DNA of 64,000 nucleotides, taken from contig OX243828.1 of NCBI GenBank assembly GCA_945859605.1, forward strand, positions 24,871,288 to 24,935,287. Direction: 5' to 3'. A model generated the notes under the pieces. The model did not search any database and was not told where the DNA came from. It saw nothing but the letters and a program-made list of their open reading frames with translations. The number at the start of each line of letters is the position of its first letter. Within the stretch, counting starts at the first letter, position 1. The translations under genes and the position numbers were made by a program. Source of the DNA: Lumbricus rubellus. Taxonomy: Eukaryota; Annelida; Clitellata; Crassiclitellata; Lumbricidae. Positions 42,801-54,453 of this stretch are shown here, one piece after another.

Positions 42801-45800
42801 GTTGGGAACTCGATTCATCGCGCATACGCTTCAACGGCGCACCGTTCAAATTCCCGTGATCTTCGTCGAAATCTGAAAAACTCTGAAACTGTTTCGGTAA
42901 AGCAGTCTTTCGAGCAGCTGCTAGATGAGTTTTTCGCGAATCCGAAGCGTTCCACTGTGGCCTTGAACTCGCATCGTTCCAGGTTGATGCCGGGAGATCC
43001 TGCTCAACCATCTCGGGGTTGCGCTGCCTGGCCAGCTGCTGCGGCTTCTGAGAAGGAGGTTGTGATTGGTTCACACGGAGTTTAGCAAGCTCTTCATCCG
43101 ACAGCAGTGGTGGAACATTGTTTGGAACAACATTGTTTGATGGAACAACATTGTTTGTGGTAGGCAGTATGTTAGCTTGTGAATTCGTGCGCTCAGCCCT
43201 TGACACCAGCGGTGGCATGTTGTCGGCCATTGGTAGGGAGCTTTGTGGAAAGTTCTCTCTTACGTTCGAATTACCGGTTGCCTGGGTTCGGGTGTTGCTG
43301 GATTTATTCTCCGTTGGGTTTTTCTCCCCACGCAGCTGCACTGTACGTTCGTCTAAAGAAAGAAACATGACATATCTAAGAGATGAATGGATAACACAGC
43401 AGGAGTGCTCCTCTTATCTCTGAGAAAAATATAACTGCAATACATGTTTCTCGTTAGACAAACACGTGTCAAGCATCGGCACGTTGCTCAGGATTATTTT
43501 TTTTTCAGCGATCTGAATTAGTTATGTACCTAATCAGTAACCACTTAATAACAGTTTTTATGACAACATAGATGGAATACATTATAACACCATGTTTCCT
43601 CATTAAACAAGTGTCTAGTTAGACAAACACTGTACACAAACCTGCGCCTACCTACACAGCGCATGAGAAGTATGCAAGTCTCTGTGCAATATGTGCATTG
43701 TGCATACGTTATTTGGGCCAAAGTTAATAGGAAGCGCCCATTGACTATAACAGCACACAATAGAAGTCATCAGATCCCCAAATATTAGATTTCAAGAGCA
43801 ACCTAGATGCAATACAGCAATGAAGACAGCTTGTACAGAAAGACCATAAGGCGTAAAAAAAAAAAGTGTTGTGTTTCCGGTAACGCGACCGACCCATTTT
43901 TACGGCCGCGACCCAAATATTTTTGTAAAAAATTTTTAGTAAAAAAATTTTTTTTTTTTTAAAAAATTTTTTCCCCCAAAAAAAATTTTTAACTTTTTTT
44001 CAAAATTTTTTTTTTAACATTTGTATTGACATAACATAAGAGACGTCAACAAAATGAAATTAATAGGACTGCTTCTAGAGCTGTTTTAGGTGCAGAAAGT
44101 CGGGAAATAGGCAGTTTATACTTGCTTAGAACACGTACTTTGTTTCAGCGTGCAAAAAAAGACTAGTGGGGTATACTTTTTCGGATAGTCACTGCATAAA
44201 AATATTTTACAAAATAAAAATATTTTCCGACCTACCTACCCAATTTTTTTTAGCTCTGTTACCGGAAACACAGCATTTTTTTTTAGGCCTAAACTGTTCC
44301 TTTGTGTATTTCCAACTATTCCTTTGTGTATTGTCATCACAGCTATATGAAAATTTCTGGACTATATTATATTAGTTAGACCTATACATCAGATACCAAC
44401 CGTGTAGAAAAATTTAAATAAGACAAACTCAAACATGATCAATTTTGTCCCACAAATATCCCATTCTTCAAGCCAGCGTAATAAAACTAAAACAGCTGAA
44501 AGCAAAACTTGTTTTCCAGAACTCACTGTTGCTTCCAACTGTGCATGTCAAGTTTTCAAACCCAGCACTTAAATCCAGTAATTGGTCATCTGCAAAACAA
44601 CACACAGGAACACTTTATTCTCTAACAGGGCAAAAGTGCCTTCGCCACGGCACGCATGCATAACAATGTAAAGTCTGCTAGTTGCAGTCACACTCTGGTC
44701 TATCTTTGACTGGCTAATAAAATTGGTATGCATGATGAAGGAGTCTTTGCAAACCCTAAATTAAATGTCAAGTGCCTAGTCCTAGCTTACTGAAGATAAA
44801 GAAAATGGTGATACAACTTATCGAGATACAAAGGCTTACCAAAAAGAGGTACAGTCCTGAATCTCACTTAAATGGGGCAAGCAATTCACCTTAGAAGCAA
44901 TTAGATTGCACTAAAACATAGTAATACAACACATATCAATTGGTTTCAATGTAACTTAGGAAACAGTGGAACTAAAGAATGGCAAACATAATATGTATCC
45001 AGTTTATATTTATAAGATCACAAACATAAGCAATAAAACCAACATAATATGTATGTATAATTGTGTACGTATGTATGCATGTATGTACTATGTATGCATG
45101 TGTGTATGTATAACATTGTATATATGTATGAGTGTATGTATGAATAAATATGTGTACGTATTGTATGTATGTATGTATGTATGTATGTATTTTTGAATCA
45201 CTAGTGTGTTTCAAAAAAATTATTTCTGAAAACTTAAGTGGCTAGATGCTTAAATGATGAGGTTTGGTGTTGTAAATAATTCCTTAAAAGTTGAGCACCT
45301 GTTAAAGCATCCCTTCCAGAATCCACTCAGAGGCGCTCCCGACTACAGCACAAACACTGAATCAGAGTTTCAGACTGAAGCGTATCAGTAATTGTGAGTG
45401 AATGACTTGCTCAGGGTCCCTACGCAGCGGCTTGATGTAGATTCGAACTCAAAACCCCAGCATCGTAATTTTAATTAATGAGACAAAATGTAATAAGCGC
45501 TTACCAAGGCCATCATTTCTTGCGTGTGCTAAGTGCTTGTACTTTGTAGCAACATCAACGTAAATCGGTGAACCGCGAATCATCCACGACCTTCTGGACG
45601 CCTCCTCCACTTCTTGAAAAGTGCTGAACACGGCAAAGCAACATTGCCTGCGAAGAAATAAACAAGGCAGCATAAAACACTAAATTAAAGGCATTCTTAC
45701 AACCCTTACAGCGGTTAGTCAAAGAAATAACCAGTACAGGCAACATAAACTTCAGCATTTCAATGGTGAGAGCCCACTAAATGTGACTGCAACGCTAATG

Positions 45801-48800
45801 CAACTGCGGTAAGGTAGTTCTCGAAAAGTTTGCAGCTGAAGGGCTTGATTGCTGTACAGCAGCAGTGGTTTCAAACACATGGCCCGTGAAGTCTCGTGGC
45901 AGCCATCCGAATATCTTGAATAATTTTTTACAATGAAATAACCAATGGGTATTTTTAATGATGAGGGTGATTATATAAAATCAGCAAGAACAAGAACCAA
46001 TGCAAAAAAATAGGCACAACACGAGATATGTTAATGCTAGGCAGACAGAGTCACCAGATAACAATTAATAACATATTAAAACTTACTTCGACAACTCCAC
46101 AATCCTCACAGCATTCTTGAACAGGTCTGATAGCTCAGCCTAAAATCATAGAAACTCAGCTCAGTTAAGTAAACAAAACAAAACTGAAACAATACTTTTC
46201 AAGACTTGAGCACACGTACACTCAAATGATGGAGAAGTATGCATTTGAATCACCACACATTTATGCCCTCAGCTACACCATCATCACATGGGTGTAGAAA
46301 GATATTCAGTCGCTATTTATGTGTACAGCCATGGAGCCTACAAAGTGTTATCGACATCATTTTCTTAGCCTTGGCATATGAGGGCGAAGATAAGTACTTT
46401 CTCTCACCAACAGTGTGCGGTTAATGTACTCATAACTAATAACTGAGCTGGATAAGGCGTGCAGCTGGAGCACAAATCCCAAACCAAATTTCCAACCTGG
46501 TGGGGGTTTGAACCCCTGAACGTTCGACTGATAGTTCAGTACACTATCCACTAAACTATTAAGCGCCTCTTAAATGCTTTCAATTATCACTTAAGTCAAT
46601 CTTTAAAATGCTATATGTCTTGTGTCATTTCATTGTTCCTATCACTGTTTGTGAGGCACGGTGGTGTAGTGGTGGTGTCGTTGCCTTGAAGCTGGAAGGT
46701 TTGAGGTTCAAATCCACCTCGCCAGGTAAGGACTTTGGGCAAGTCCTTCACTCACAATAATTGCTCAGCGCTTCGGCATGAAACTCCGATGCAGTGTCCG
46801 TTCTGCATTCGGGAGCGCCTATGAGTAGAGAGAGCTTGAAGGGGCGCTATAACAAGTGTACATACAAACAAACTGTTATTGCAATTCTTCAACTATGCAA
46901 TCATTGTTTAAAACGCAAAAGTGCTAGTCATAATATAATAAAGATAATTTACATATTCATTTAAAAAATGCATTGTGTAAAAATTCACATGTGCTAGTCA
47001 TACACTAATAAAGGCAACTTACTTACTAATTTATACCTATCTATTCTATGTATGCCTGTCAATAATTCTAATATAGAAGTCATATTTACCAGTGTTGTTC
47101 CCAGAGGAATATTCTTCACATACAAATTAAAAGTTTCTACAGAAATAACAAACAAATGAGAAATTACAGTAAACAATATATTTTTCATTTCATTTTTTTA
47201 TACATTTCTTTCCTCAATTAATAAGAAAACACTGAAAATCATATTTTAAATAAATAATTTAACCATAGATATTGTTTTCCATAAACTACAGAATCAACAA
47301 AACTAAAATAATAAGAATGACGTAGAACAATAGAAGCGCAAAATGGCATTTTAATCCGCACAACTCATCTAAAGTTCTCAATCAACGACACAAACAACAA
47401 TAATTTACAAAACATTTAAACTTAGATGTCTATTTACTATGAAATCATAGAAATAGAACCAGGCAAATTTTTTCTTAAATATCACATCACAATGTACGAT
47501 GCAAATTAAAGGTTGCAGTGACATTTAAATAAGATAAATGTATGCCTAATTGTATTTCATTTTCTTAATAAATATTTCAGTACATACCTCCGTCATATGG
47601 ACCATATTTCTGAAACAGCATAGTGCAAACAACTATTATTTAAAGCGCAATCAAATAACATAAATTTATAAAGTAAGAAGCTGTTAAATACTTATAAATT
47701 ACTGACAATTTCTCATGTAGATACTTTTCGTATCAATACTTTGCAATGTCAACAAAACATCAGCGTCAGAATACGGCAGTCCACTAATTTTACAGAAAGT
47801 CCTTAGAAAGTTAATTCGCACGTATCTGCCAATGCAAATTTTCTAATCAGTCAATAGATGTTGCTCCCAATCAATAACTCTCCAGAGATGCACTTAATAT
47901 TACTCTAAGTCTCGTTACCCTTATCAGAGCTGTTGGATATTACGAAACATGCACTCACTTAAAAGCAGGACTTAAAGTGTGCCTGGACGGTCATGGACGG
48001 CGTCCAGGCACTTATTTTAAAATCTGTACACTGTCCTGCCACTTATTTGGCCCGCACAGCAGGGAAAGGTAAGGAGCGTCCAGGCACTTCTTTTTCAACA
48101 CTTTAAGCACTGCTTAAAAGCAAATTAAATCATAACTACTTTAGCATTCTCATTGCACAATGACAATGCAGAAGTCTGGTTATCCTTATTAGAGCTGTTG
48201 GATATTACGAAACATGCACTCAGAACTTTGTGCAAATAAAATCACAGACACAGAACCAATCAATACCAAATAAATTGAAAGATGGAACCGAAAATGATGC
48301 ATAGTGGAAAACAAAACAGTCAGGGTAGAAACTTGACAAGCTGTTAAAGTTCATAATCCAGAATTGACTATGGAAGCATTACATAAACATATTCATTTAA
48401 AAAACTGAACCCTTTAATGCCGGAGGGTATAGGATTTTCCATACCATTTACTACCATCTCGGCATTAAAGGGTTAAAAACGATCTCAACTAAGAATTTTA
48501 CTAAACGCAGTACTGCACTTAGAATGAGTGATACTGAAAATCTAAGTAGAAATCATTGAAGTTGTGTTGAATTCAAGCTACCGCGTAAAATATACCACCT
48601 CAATAATCATCACTACACGATACAGAAAATCACAAAATTAATGTTAAATTAACGAATGCATCATATTAACCCTTTAATGCCGGTGGGTATAGGATTTCCC
48701 ATACCATTTACTACTATCTCGGCATTAAAGGGTTAACAACATACAATCAGTCAACCACCAGACTATATCTGTGAACTGAACTCAAAGTCACATATATTTC

Positions 48801-51800
48801 CTTACTTCGTAAACATTCCTTCGATAACTGGATGAACTGGAAACGTCATCATCCTGTTGGAGTTTTTCGAATCCATCTTTCGTCAACAACGGAGGTGGCT
48901 CATCACGCGACTGATCCGAGTAGCCTCTCTGAATAATAATAATAATAACAATAATTTCGTTTATTGAACAATTCGGTTGACAGGTCTACCGCAACCGGTT
49001 ACAGCGAACAATTATGTAATTGAAACAAATCATAACTATAAATAGAACAGATGGCCTGCAATACATTCAGTGTCTGTGCTGTAGTCAGAAGCACTTCTAA
49101 GTAGAAATCTTGAAGGGGCGCTTAATAACAAGTACACATACACACACAAGATGCCACTGACGACTCTCATGGAAAAAAACCTGACTCATAGCCAGAAAAT
49201 CATAGCAAATACTATTCCACACAAACCGGCAACGGGTACGTAAATTAAACGACAAAACCTACTTGGCTATTAAAGTATTCCGCAGACGTTCCGTTATCAA
49301 ATTCCGCCCAATCACGTCCCTCGACCAACATCGGCGCATCACCGCCATCGTCACGCAGGAAATCCGAATCGCCTCGTCCACAATCCGCACCGTTCCTCAA
49401 CTGCGCTGATTCTGCAACACCGACGGGTCCATCTCTCGCACCCGACAACTGAGTGTAGCCCGAGTTGAGAGCCATACCCGCTTCGTTTGGAAAGACTGAA
49501 TCGCTGTTGCAAGCGTCAGGTCGAGATCTTCGCTGTTGAAAAGATTCATCCGCAACGTCACGTTGCGATTCTCCAACGTCGTTACGCTTGCTCCACGTAT
49601 CACCGGGACTAATCAGCGATTCGATGGCATTGCTAGTTCTCGACATCGGTTGGGATCTAAAAGAAGATGACTCTCCGTCCGAACTGGCGGAAAATGCGGA
49701 TGGACGAGCGGAAAAAGACGACGCTGGAAAAGGTCGCTTCTTCTCTCCGCTCTGGCGGTGAGCGAGTTGTACCTTTATCATCTTGTCGCCGATTCGCTGT
49801 CGGTTGAACTCGGCGCACATGCTTTCTGCGGCGTCATCAGATGTTATGACCCAGGCACTGCAGAAATTAAAACGCCACACACACATCAGACAAAATTTGT
49901 CAGAAGACAGATCAGGCACAATCTTGATCAGTACTTAGGAAAGACTATGTCTTCAACTACAAGTTGCACTGATTTTCAAAACCCTTGCCACTCAGATTAA
50001 TAATCAATCGACCCAAATTTGTCCGATGGGAGCGGACTCATGAGTGGTAAAGGTTAATACTTCGTCGCAGCGTCAATTTATTTACCGGTGCTATTTTAAA
50101 TCTAGTCAACGATGGCCAAACTGTGTGCCAGGTCAAAATCTGGGGAGGTCAAGTATGCGCGTCTGTGTGTGTATACTACTATGGGCCAATGCATGTGCAT
50201 ATACATGTACAATAACCTGTATAAAAGGATCTAGATATGGTTATCTAATCGATAACAAATGCTGCAACTTAAGAAAGGCTGAAAACCTCTCTCCAGCTTT
50301 GTGTGGCATCAAACACACACAGATTAAACTGAATCAAAACACACGCTGCGGGTAGAAAAGTCGTTATATACATGCAATTATGCAATCCACTTGAACCCAA
50401 CATGTCAACCAATACTTTAACCCTTTACCAACCATGGGTATAGGATATCTCTCTGTCTCATACCATTTACTACACTTGGTTGCTAAAAGATTAATAACCC
50501 AATTCAGCAACTAACCTAATTGCGTCATGATTCTGAACTGTTTTAATATTCATCACCAAATATTCGCTCAGAAGCGACTTTATCTTTTCCTGAAACAGAC
50601 AAAGAAATCACCAGCTAAAGAAACGAGAAACAAACAGCAATGATCCTGATAAGCACTGCATTGTGGGGCACGGTGGTGTAGCGGGTACGTTTGTTGCCCT
50701 GCAGTCGGAGGGTTGCAGGTTCGAATCCACCTCAAAGCTACGTAGGGACCTTGGGCAAGTCCTTCACTTTGCAGCCGGAGGATTGCAGGTTCGAATCCAC
50801 CTCAAAGCCACGTCTACAGGGACCTTGGGCAAGTCCTTCACTCGCAATTGATCAGCGCTTCGGCATGAAACACCGATTGAGTTTTTCTAAAGCACGACCA
50901 TTGGCAATGTGGAACTTTGACAGTAGCACAATGCAAATGAGAATATTTCAAAAACAGCATAATTCCCATAGTTCAGATGTCAAATTGTTTTTATCTATAT
51001 CACCATTTAAGCCCTGACATTAAAGAGGTCCTACAGAGAACAATTTTCAAATGATGTGCATAGAGCACAATGTCCACATCTGAAGCCAAGCCATACCAGA
51101 TATTTCACCAACAAGTATTGTAATAATATTATAGTAATAATATTCACTTACACAAATAATAAGTTGTAAGTTAACAATCTCCACTTACCAACAACACCTG
51201 TAAGTGTATTTGTAACAATAATCACTTACCAGCACTTGAAAGTGTATTTGTAACAATAGTCACTTACCAGCACTTGAAAGTGTATTTGTAACAATAATCA
51301 CTTTCCAATAGCACTTGTAAGTGTATTTGTAACAATAATCACTTTCCAATAGCACTTGTAAGTGTATTTGTAACAATAATCACTTTCCAATAGCACTTGT
51401 AAGTGTATTTGTAACAATAATCACTTTCCAATAGCACCTGTAAGTGTACTTGTAACAATAATCGCTTTCCAACAGCATTTGTAAGTTTACCGTAACAATA
51501 TTCACTTTCCAACAGCACTTGTAAGTTTACTTGTAACAATAATCACTTACCAACAGCACTTGTAAGTTCACTTACAATACTATTTACTTACATAAATAAA
51601 ATGTTCTTATAATAAAGTAAAGTAATCTCACCACTGTTGCGCTTAACGGCAAATTCCCAAAGTAAACGGTCATCCTTCCATCACTGCCTGTAAAAATTTT
51701 ATTCAAGAACATCAATACAGGAAACGACGTCAAACTTAAGTCGTTGCTATGCAAAAGTTGTTCACGCACGAAAGCCATATCTAGAGTCAAATTTTTAAAT

Positions 51801-53964
51801 TGCAAAACACCCTTTAAGAATGCTGCTACTGATCCTGTCACACAAACTACTCTAACAACATTTGCAAAGTTTTGGCACACATTCACACTTGGATACGACC
51901 ATTAAGCACAGAAAAGAAGCGGCAAAAGAACCTGCAGAGTTGGCAATATGAATACACCGTGGTTGGGCTCTGTTAATTATGAATAGGCGTACAACGAGGT
52001 TAGACTGGAAGCACCTCTGAGTGGACTTCCTGAAGAGGCGCTGTATATAAATTCTTGAAATGAATGAATGAATATGACTAGCAGTTTCCTTACTGATGCC
52101 CTGTTTGCTGAAATCCAAGTCCTGCATGGACAATTACAGAGTTGAACTGAATTAAACTTCAGCAGAACTTGACTACCACTCACCCCTACCCAACCTACTA
52201 CATAATGACTGGCACTTCTTCAAATCATTCTTCTTCAAAGGACTAACATTGTGACTGAATTACAATTCAATGAACTTGCAAACTCACTGCCCAGGGCGTA
52301 ACGATGATGGTCCTAAAAAACTACAATTGCGTATTTAATACAGTGCCATTTTCTCGAGCAAACTAACGATGATGGGTGCTCTCTGCACAACCATAAAACA
52401 TGATATAAACTGGCACAATGTTACCAAAAAATAAAACAATGAACAGAAAAAGAGTCACCAGTGTCAGGTTCTTTCACGCATGTAGAGCCCAATCACATGG
52501 CTTAAAACAGATTAGATTAACACATGCCTCATCATACAGATTAACACTAAATAAATTACAGAATAATCATCGAGAAAAAACCCAGATTATATGAAAGTGT
52601 CATCATGCACTTACTGCAAGCTTCAATCATTGGCTTGTGAGCTTCAATCATTGGCTTGCGAGCTTCAATCATTGGCTTGTGAGTTTCAATCATTGGCTTG
52701 TGAGTTTCAATCATTGGCTTGTGAGTTTCAAACATTGGCTTGGTCTCCCTGAACTGGGCTTTGCGAGCTGTTGGGTTTATGTACGACATGTTTTCTGCAA
52801 CGCCAAACGCACGCATCTCATCTTTCTTAAACGCAACTCTGAAAACAGAAAATAGATGCAATTAATCCATTATCAGAAATCATATTGTGTTTCAACCTCC
52901 ATAATATGTATGTACAATTATTGTAAATGTATGTATGTATGACATTGTATGTATGCAAGGCATTGTATGGATGTATGTGTGAATGTAATGGTAATGTTAA
53001 GTTTGTTTCTCTACATGCTCTTGACAATCTAAACTTTTCTGCAATCTGTCATCACCTAGTTTGATTTAATTTCTTAATGTTCATGAAAATAAGGCAAAAC
53101 TGACGAGGATGTAATATATGCAAAATCTACAATTTTACTTTCAGTCGCACAACTTCCAACAACACACAATATTTATAATTGTTTAAAAAGAGGTTCCACA
53201 TGTCGCTTCAAGCAATAAAAAAACTGTGGTTATAGTCATGGATAAAATGCTCTTTGTTTATTTCTATTTATTTCTCCATTTCTGTAGTGCCCATTCAGGC
53301 TCTACTCAGAGGCACTCCCAACTACAGCGAGGACACTGAATCGAAATTTGACACCGAAGTGCCCGAGCAATAGTGAGTCAAGGACTTGCTCAAGGTCCCT
53401 ATGCAGCGGCTGTGGATTTGAACTTGAGATGGTTTGGAACCCTCCAGCTCCAAGGCACCAACACCACCACTGCACCATCGTGCCCCATAAAATGCCAAGT
53501 AGCTAAGATAATAATAAATATAATAATCTTTTTTTTAATGAAACGCCTGCAAGACGCACTGGGCTTTACATTTACAAGTTATGCAGTAATCTTAATTAAA
53601 CTTAACTAGGCCTACTAACTGAACAGACACCTTTGCAATTACACAGCACTAATAGCAGCCTACAAAGCATATCCGCCCAGAGGGGGCTCGAACCTGCTAC
53701 CTCTCACACTCTTGGCCAGCGTCTTAACCATTACTCTACCGGGCAAGATACACTTGTAAGTAATTATGTTAAGAATTTACAGAAGACTAACTTCACGACG
53801 TCTGGCAGATCGTTGAGGAAAGCTTCGAACGAACCAAAGCCAAACTGTCGCCAGTCGAGACGCTCGCCGACGAGACTCCGGTAATCTCTCTCGACATTCT
53901 TCAGCGGAACACCTCCGGCTTTCGACAGCAACACCGATCGCAGGTTTTTCTTAACGATCTCCAT
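39830..53964 (-). CDS. eLOTUS-RRM-RRM-Tudor protein (TDRD5/7/10-like)
   Basis: Sixteen coding exons (minus): 53792-53964, 52615-52838, 51632-51687, 50516-50589, 49263-49857, 48806-48928, 47588-47609 (22-nt microexon), 47090-47136, 46087-46139, 45505-45647, 44527-44589, 42334-43352, 41668-41789, 41104-41252, 40575-40648, 39830-39871. Every junction is phase-consistent; 2979 nt, 992 residues. Order: extended LOTUS (1-~85; LLSKAGGVPLKNVERDY, AFLNDLPDVV, then KVAFKKDEMRAFGVAENMSYI); six KPMIETH-type heptads (~95-130); RRM1 (TVYFGNLPLSATV, then AWVITSDDAAESM); disordered Ser/Asp-rich linker; RRM2 (FNLYVKNIPLGTTL, CCFAVFSTFQEVEEA, SPIYVDVA); disordered linker of ~300 residues; Tudor (VINVIIICAVLGFENSFFWG, VFFIDFGNFETVS). 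LOTUS-Tudor proteins act in germ granules and piRNA/mRNA control with Vasa-type helicases; human TDRD10 has RRM plus Tudor. Role here is inferred. Start: first ATG after a GGCCTAG acceptor. Donors of exons 1 and 14 are weak. Confidence 0.87.
41328..41397 (+). repeat. LINE 3'-tail fragment
   Basis: GGGAGCGCCTCCGAGTAG...GGGTGCAACACAAATTC and GAATGAA. In an intron of the LOTUS-Tudor gene. Confidence 0.65.
41854..42062 (+). mobile_element. SINE-A, copy 11
   Basis: Full-length on plus with shortened B-box AAAGGTTCGAATCC and an almost consensus tail GGGAGCGCCTCTGAGTGG...GTGGCGCTATAACAAGTGC. Confidence 0.88.
42150..42292 (+). mobile_element. SINE-A, 5'-truncated copy
   Basis: Lacks the tRNA-like head; starts in the body (CCACCGCGTAGGGACCCTGAG) and keeps the tail. 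About 90 bp downstream of copy 11 and next to the exon at 42334. Confidence 0.75.
43858..44286. mobile_element. TIR element, GTTTCCGGTAAC ends
   Basis: Ends GTGTTGTGTTTCCGGTAAC and GTTACCGGAAACACAGCA are inverted, with oligo-A/T at the borders. Inside are homopolymer A and T runs. In an intron of the LOTUS-Tudor gene. Confidence 0.6.
45050..45192. repeat. (TATG)n microsatellite
   Basis: Imperfect TATG/GTATGTAT array in an intron; the repetitive frames on both strands are not genes. Confidence 0.9.
45296..45462 (-). mobile_element. SINE-A, 5'-truncated copy
   Basis: Tail and body on minus up to the B-box side (GAGTTCGAATC); the A-box half is missing. Ends ~40 bp from the exon at 45505. Confidence 0.75.
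46495..46562 (-). mobile_element. tRNA-like SINE head, third type
   Basis: Minus strand: TTTAGTGGATAGTG (A-box-like) and GGGGTTCAAACCCC (B-box). Not a plausible tRNA cloverleaf as it stands. Body unclear. Confidence 0.4.
46651..46872 (+). mobile_element. SINE-A, copy 12
   Basis: Full-length on plus, near consensus (GGCACGGTGGTGTAGTGGTG head; GGGAGCGCCTATGAGTAG...GGGGCGCTATAACAAGTG tail). In an intron of the LOTUS-Tudor gene. Confidence 0.88.
47966..48112. mobile_element. hAT-type MITE, family 1, copy 3
   Basis: 147 bp, CAGGACTTAAAGTGT to ACACTTTAAGCACTG, with perfect 8-bp TSD CTTAAAAG (47958-47965, 48113-48120). A 45-bp sequence (AGCTGTTGGATATTACGAAAC core) is directly repeated on both sides at about 47915 and 48178. 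Confidence 0.9.
48410..48472. mobile_element. 63-bp TTAA-type hairpin MITE, copy A
   Basis: CCCTTTAATGCCG ... CGGCATTAAAGGG, right flank TTAA, left flank TGAA. See copy B at 48670. Confidence 0.75.
48670..48732. mobile_element. 63-bp TTAA-type hairpin MITE, copy B
   Basis: Same 63-bp element with intact TTAA on both sides (48666-48669 and 48733-48736). CCC start and TTAA target duplication point to piggyBac-type mobilisation. Confidence 0.82.
49064..49142 (+). mobile_element. SINE-A tail fragment
   Basis: Only the 3' part (ATTCAGTGTCTGTGCTGTAGTC to GGGGCGCTTAATAACAAGTACACATACA). Confidence 0.7.
50421..50490. mobile_element. TTAA-type hairpin MITE, copy C (diverged)
   Basis: CCCTTTACCAACCATGGGTAT ... 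ATACCATTTACTACACTTGG ... ending TAAAAGA, flanked by TTAA on both sides. Shares the GGGTATAGGAT...ATACCATTTACTA core with copies A and B. Confidence 0.7.
50664..50885 (+). mobile_element. SINE-A, copy 13, internally duplicated
   Basis: Head plus body present, but the B-box-to-body block (GGTTCGAATCCACCTCAAAG through CTTGGGCAAGTCCTTCACT, ~80 bp) occurs twice in tandem. The normal tail is missing. Confidence 0.8.
51180..51590. repeat. 41-bp tandem repeat
   Basis: Roughly ten units of AATAATCACTTTCCAATAGCACTTGTAAGTGTATTTGTAAC, period 41 bp in the best part (51301 to 51342). In the intron before the RRM1 exon at 50589. Not CRISPR: no spacers. Confidence 0.92.
51988..52076 (+). repeat. LINE 3'-tail fragment
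   Basis: GGAAGCACCTCTGAGTGGAC...AGAGGCGCTGTATATAAATTC then GAATGAATGAAT. Confidence 0.7.
52618..52740 (-). repeat. 21-bp coding tandem repeat (heptapeptide)
   Basis: Six units inside exon 2 of the LOTUS-Tudor gene; each encodes KPMIETH or a close variant (ARKPMIE, MFETHKP). The unit is a multiple of 3, so copy-number change keeps the frame. Confidence 0.92.
53281..53488 (-). mobile_element. SINE-A, copy 14
   Basis: Diverged full-length copy on minus in intron 1 region of the LOTUS-Tudor gene's 3' side of exon 1. Confidence 0.75.
53522..53744 (-). mobile_element. SINE-B, copy 2
   Basis: Minus strand: GCCCGGTAGAGTAATGGTT head, GGTTCGAGCCCC B-box, GCAGTGCGTCTTGCAGGCG body and (ATT)n-like tail. 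About 50 bp from exon 1 of the LOTUS-Tudor gene. Confidence 0.85.
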
Positions 53965-54226
53965 CCAGAACAGACTAGGCCGAGAAAAATTACACAAAAT
54001 ATGCAATGTTCACAAACGTAACCCACATCAGTGCACTGCACTTACTTACTTTTGCGGAAATATCAGGTTGCAGGTCAGAGCGTTCTATATCGGCAACCGA
54101 TGTACTCGTTTACCCAACATAAATATAATATGTTGTTAAAATGGAACAGGGCAACTTTAACTTCATCCAATTCCATCATGGTGTCATAGGGCAAAAGGGA
54201 TCGAAATTCCACAACACCGAGGCTTA

Positions 54227-54399
54227 GTTATAGTAAGCGGGACCGTCGTGTTGGTTAGGGTCAGGTTTAGGGGTTGTGATGGTCGGATAGGGTCAGGTTA
54301 GGCGTCGTGATGGTCGGTTAGGGTCAGATTAGGCATCGTGAGGGTCGATTAGGATTAGGGATAAGGTTTTGGCAATCATGCGGTCCCGCTTACTATAAC
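54227..54399. mobile_element. TIR element with telomere-like core, copy 2
   Basis: 173 bp; TIRs GTTATAGTAAGCGGGACCG and complement, TA on both sides. Core of GGTTAGGGTCAGGTTAGGCGTCGTGA-type units, the complement of the 12786-13013 array. It lies just 5' of the LOTUS-Tudor gene. Confidence 0.87.
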
Positions 54400-54453
54400 T
54401 ATGCCCAGCACAAATCCGTTAGATACACTTTTAAATGTTTATTGTTCCACTTT

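Noticed and set aside
42398..43423. Plus-strand frames over the LOTUS-Tudor linker
   Set aside because: Antisense shadows of the 1019-nt coding exon on minus.
51180..51590. Possible CRISPR-like array
   Set aside because: Units follow each other directly without unique spacers; it is a 41-bp tandem repeat in an animal intron.
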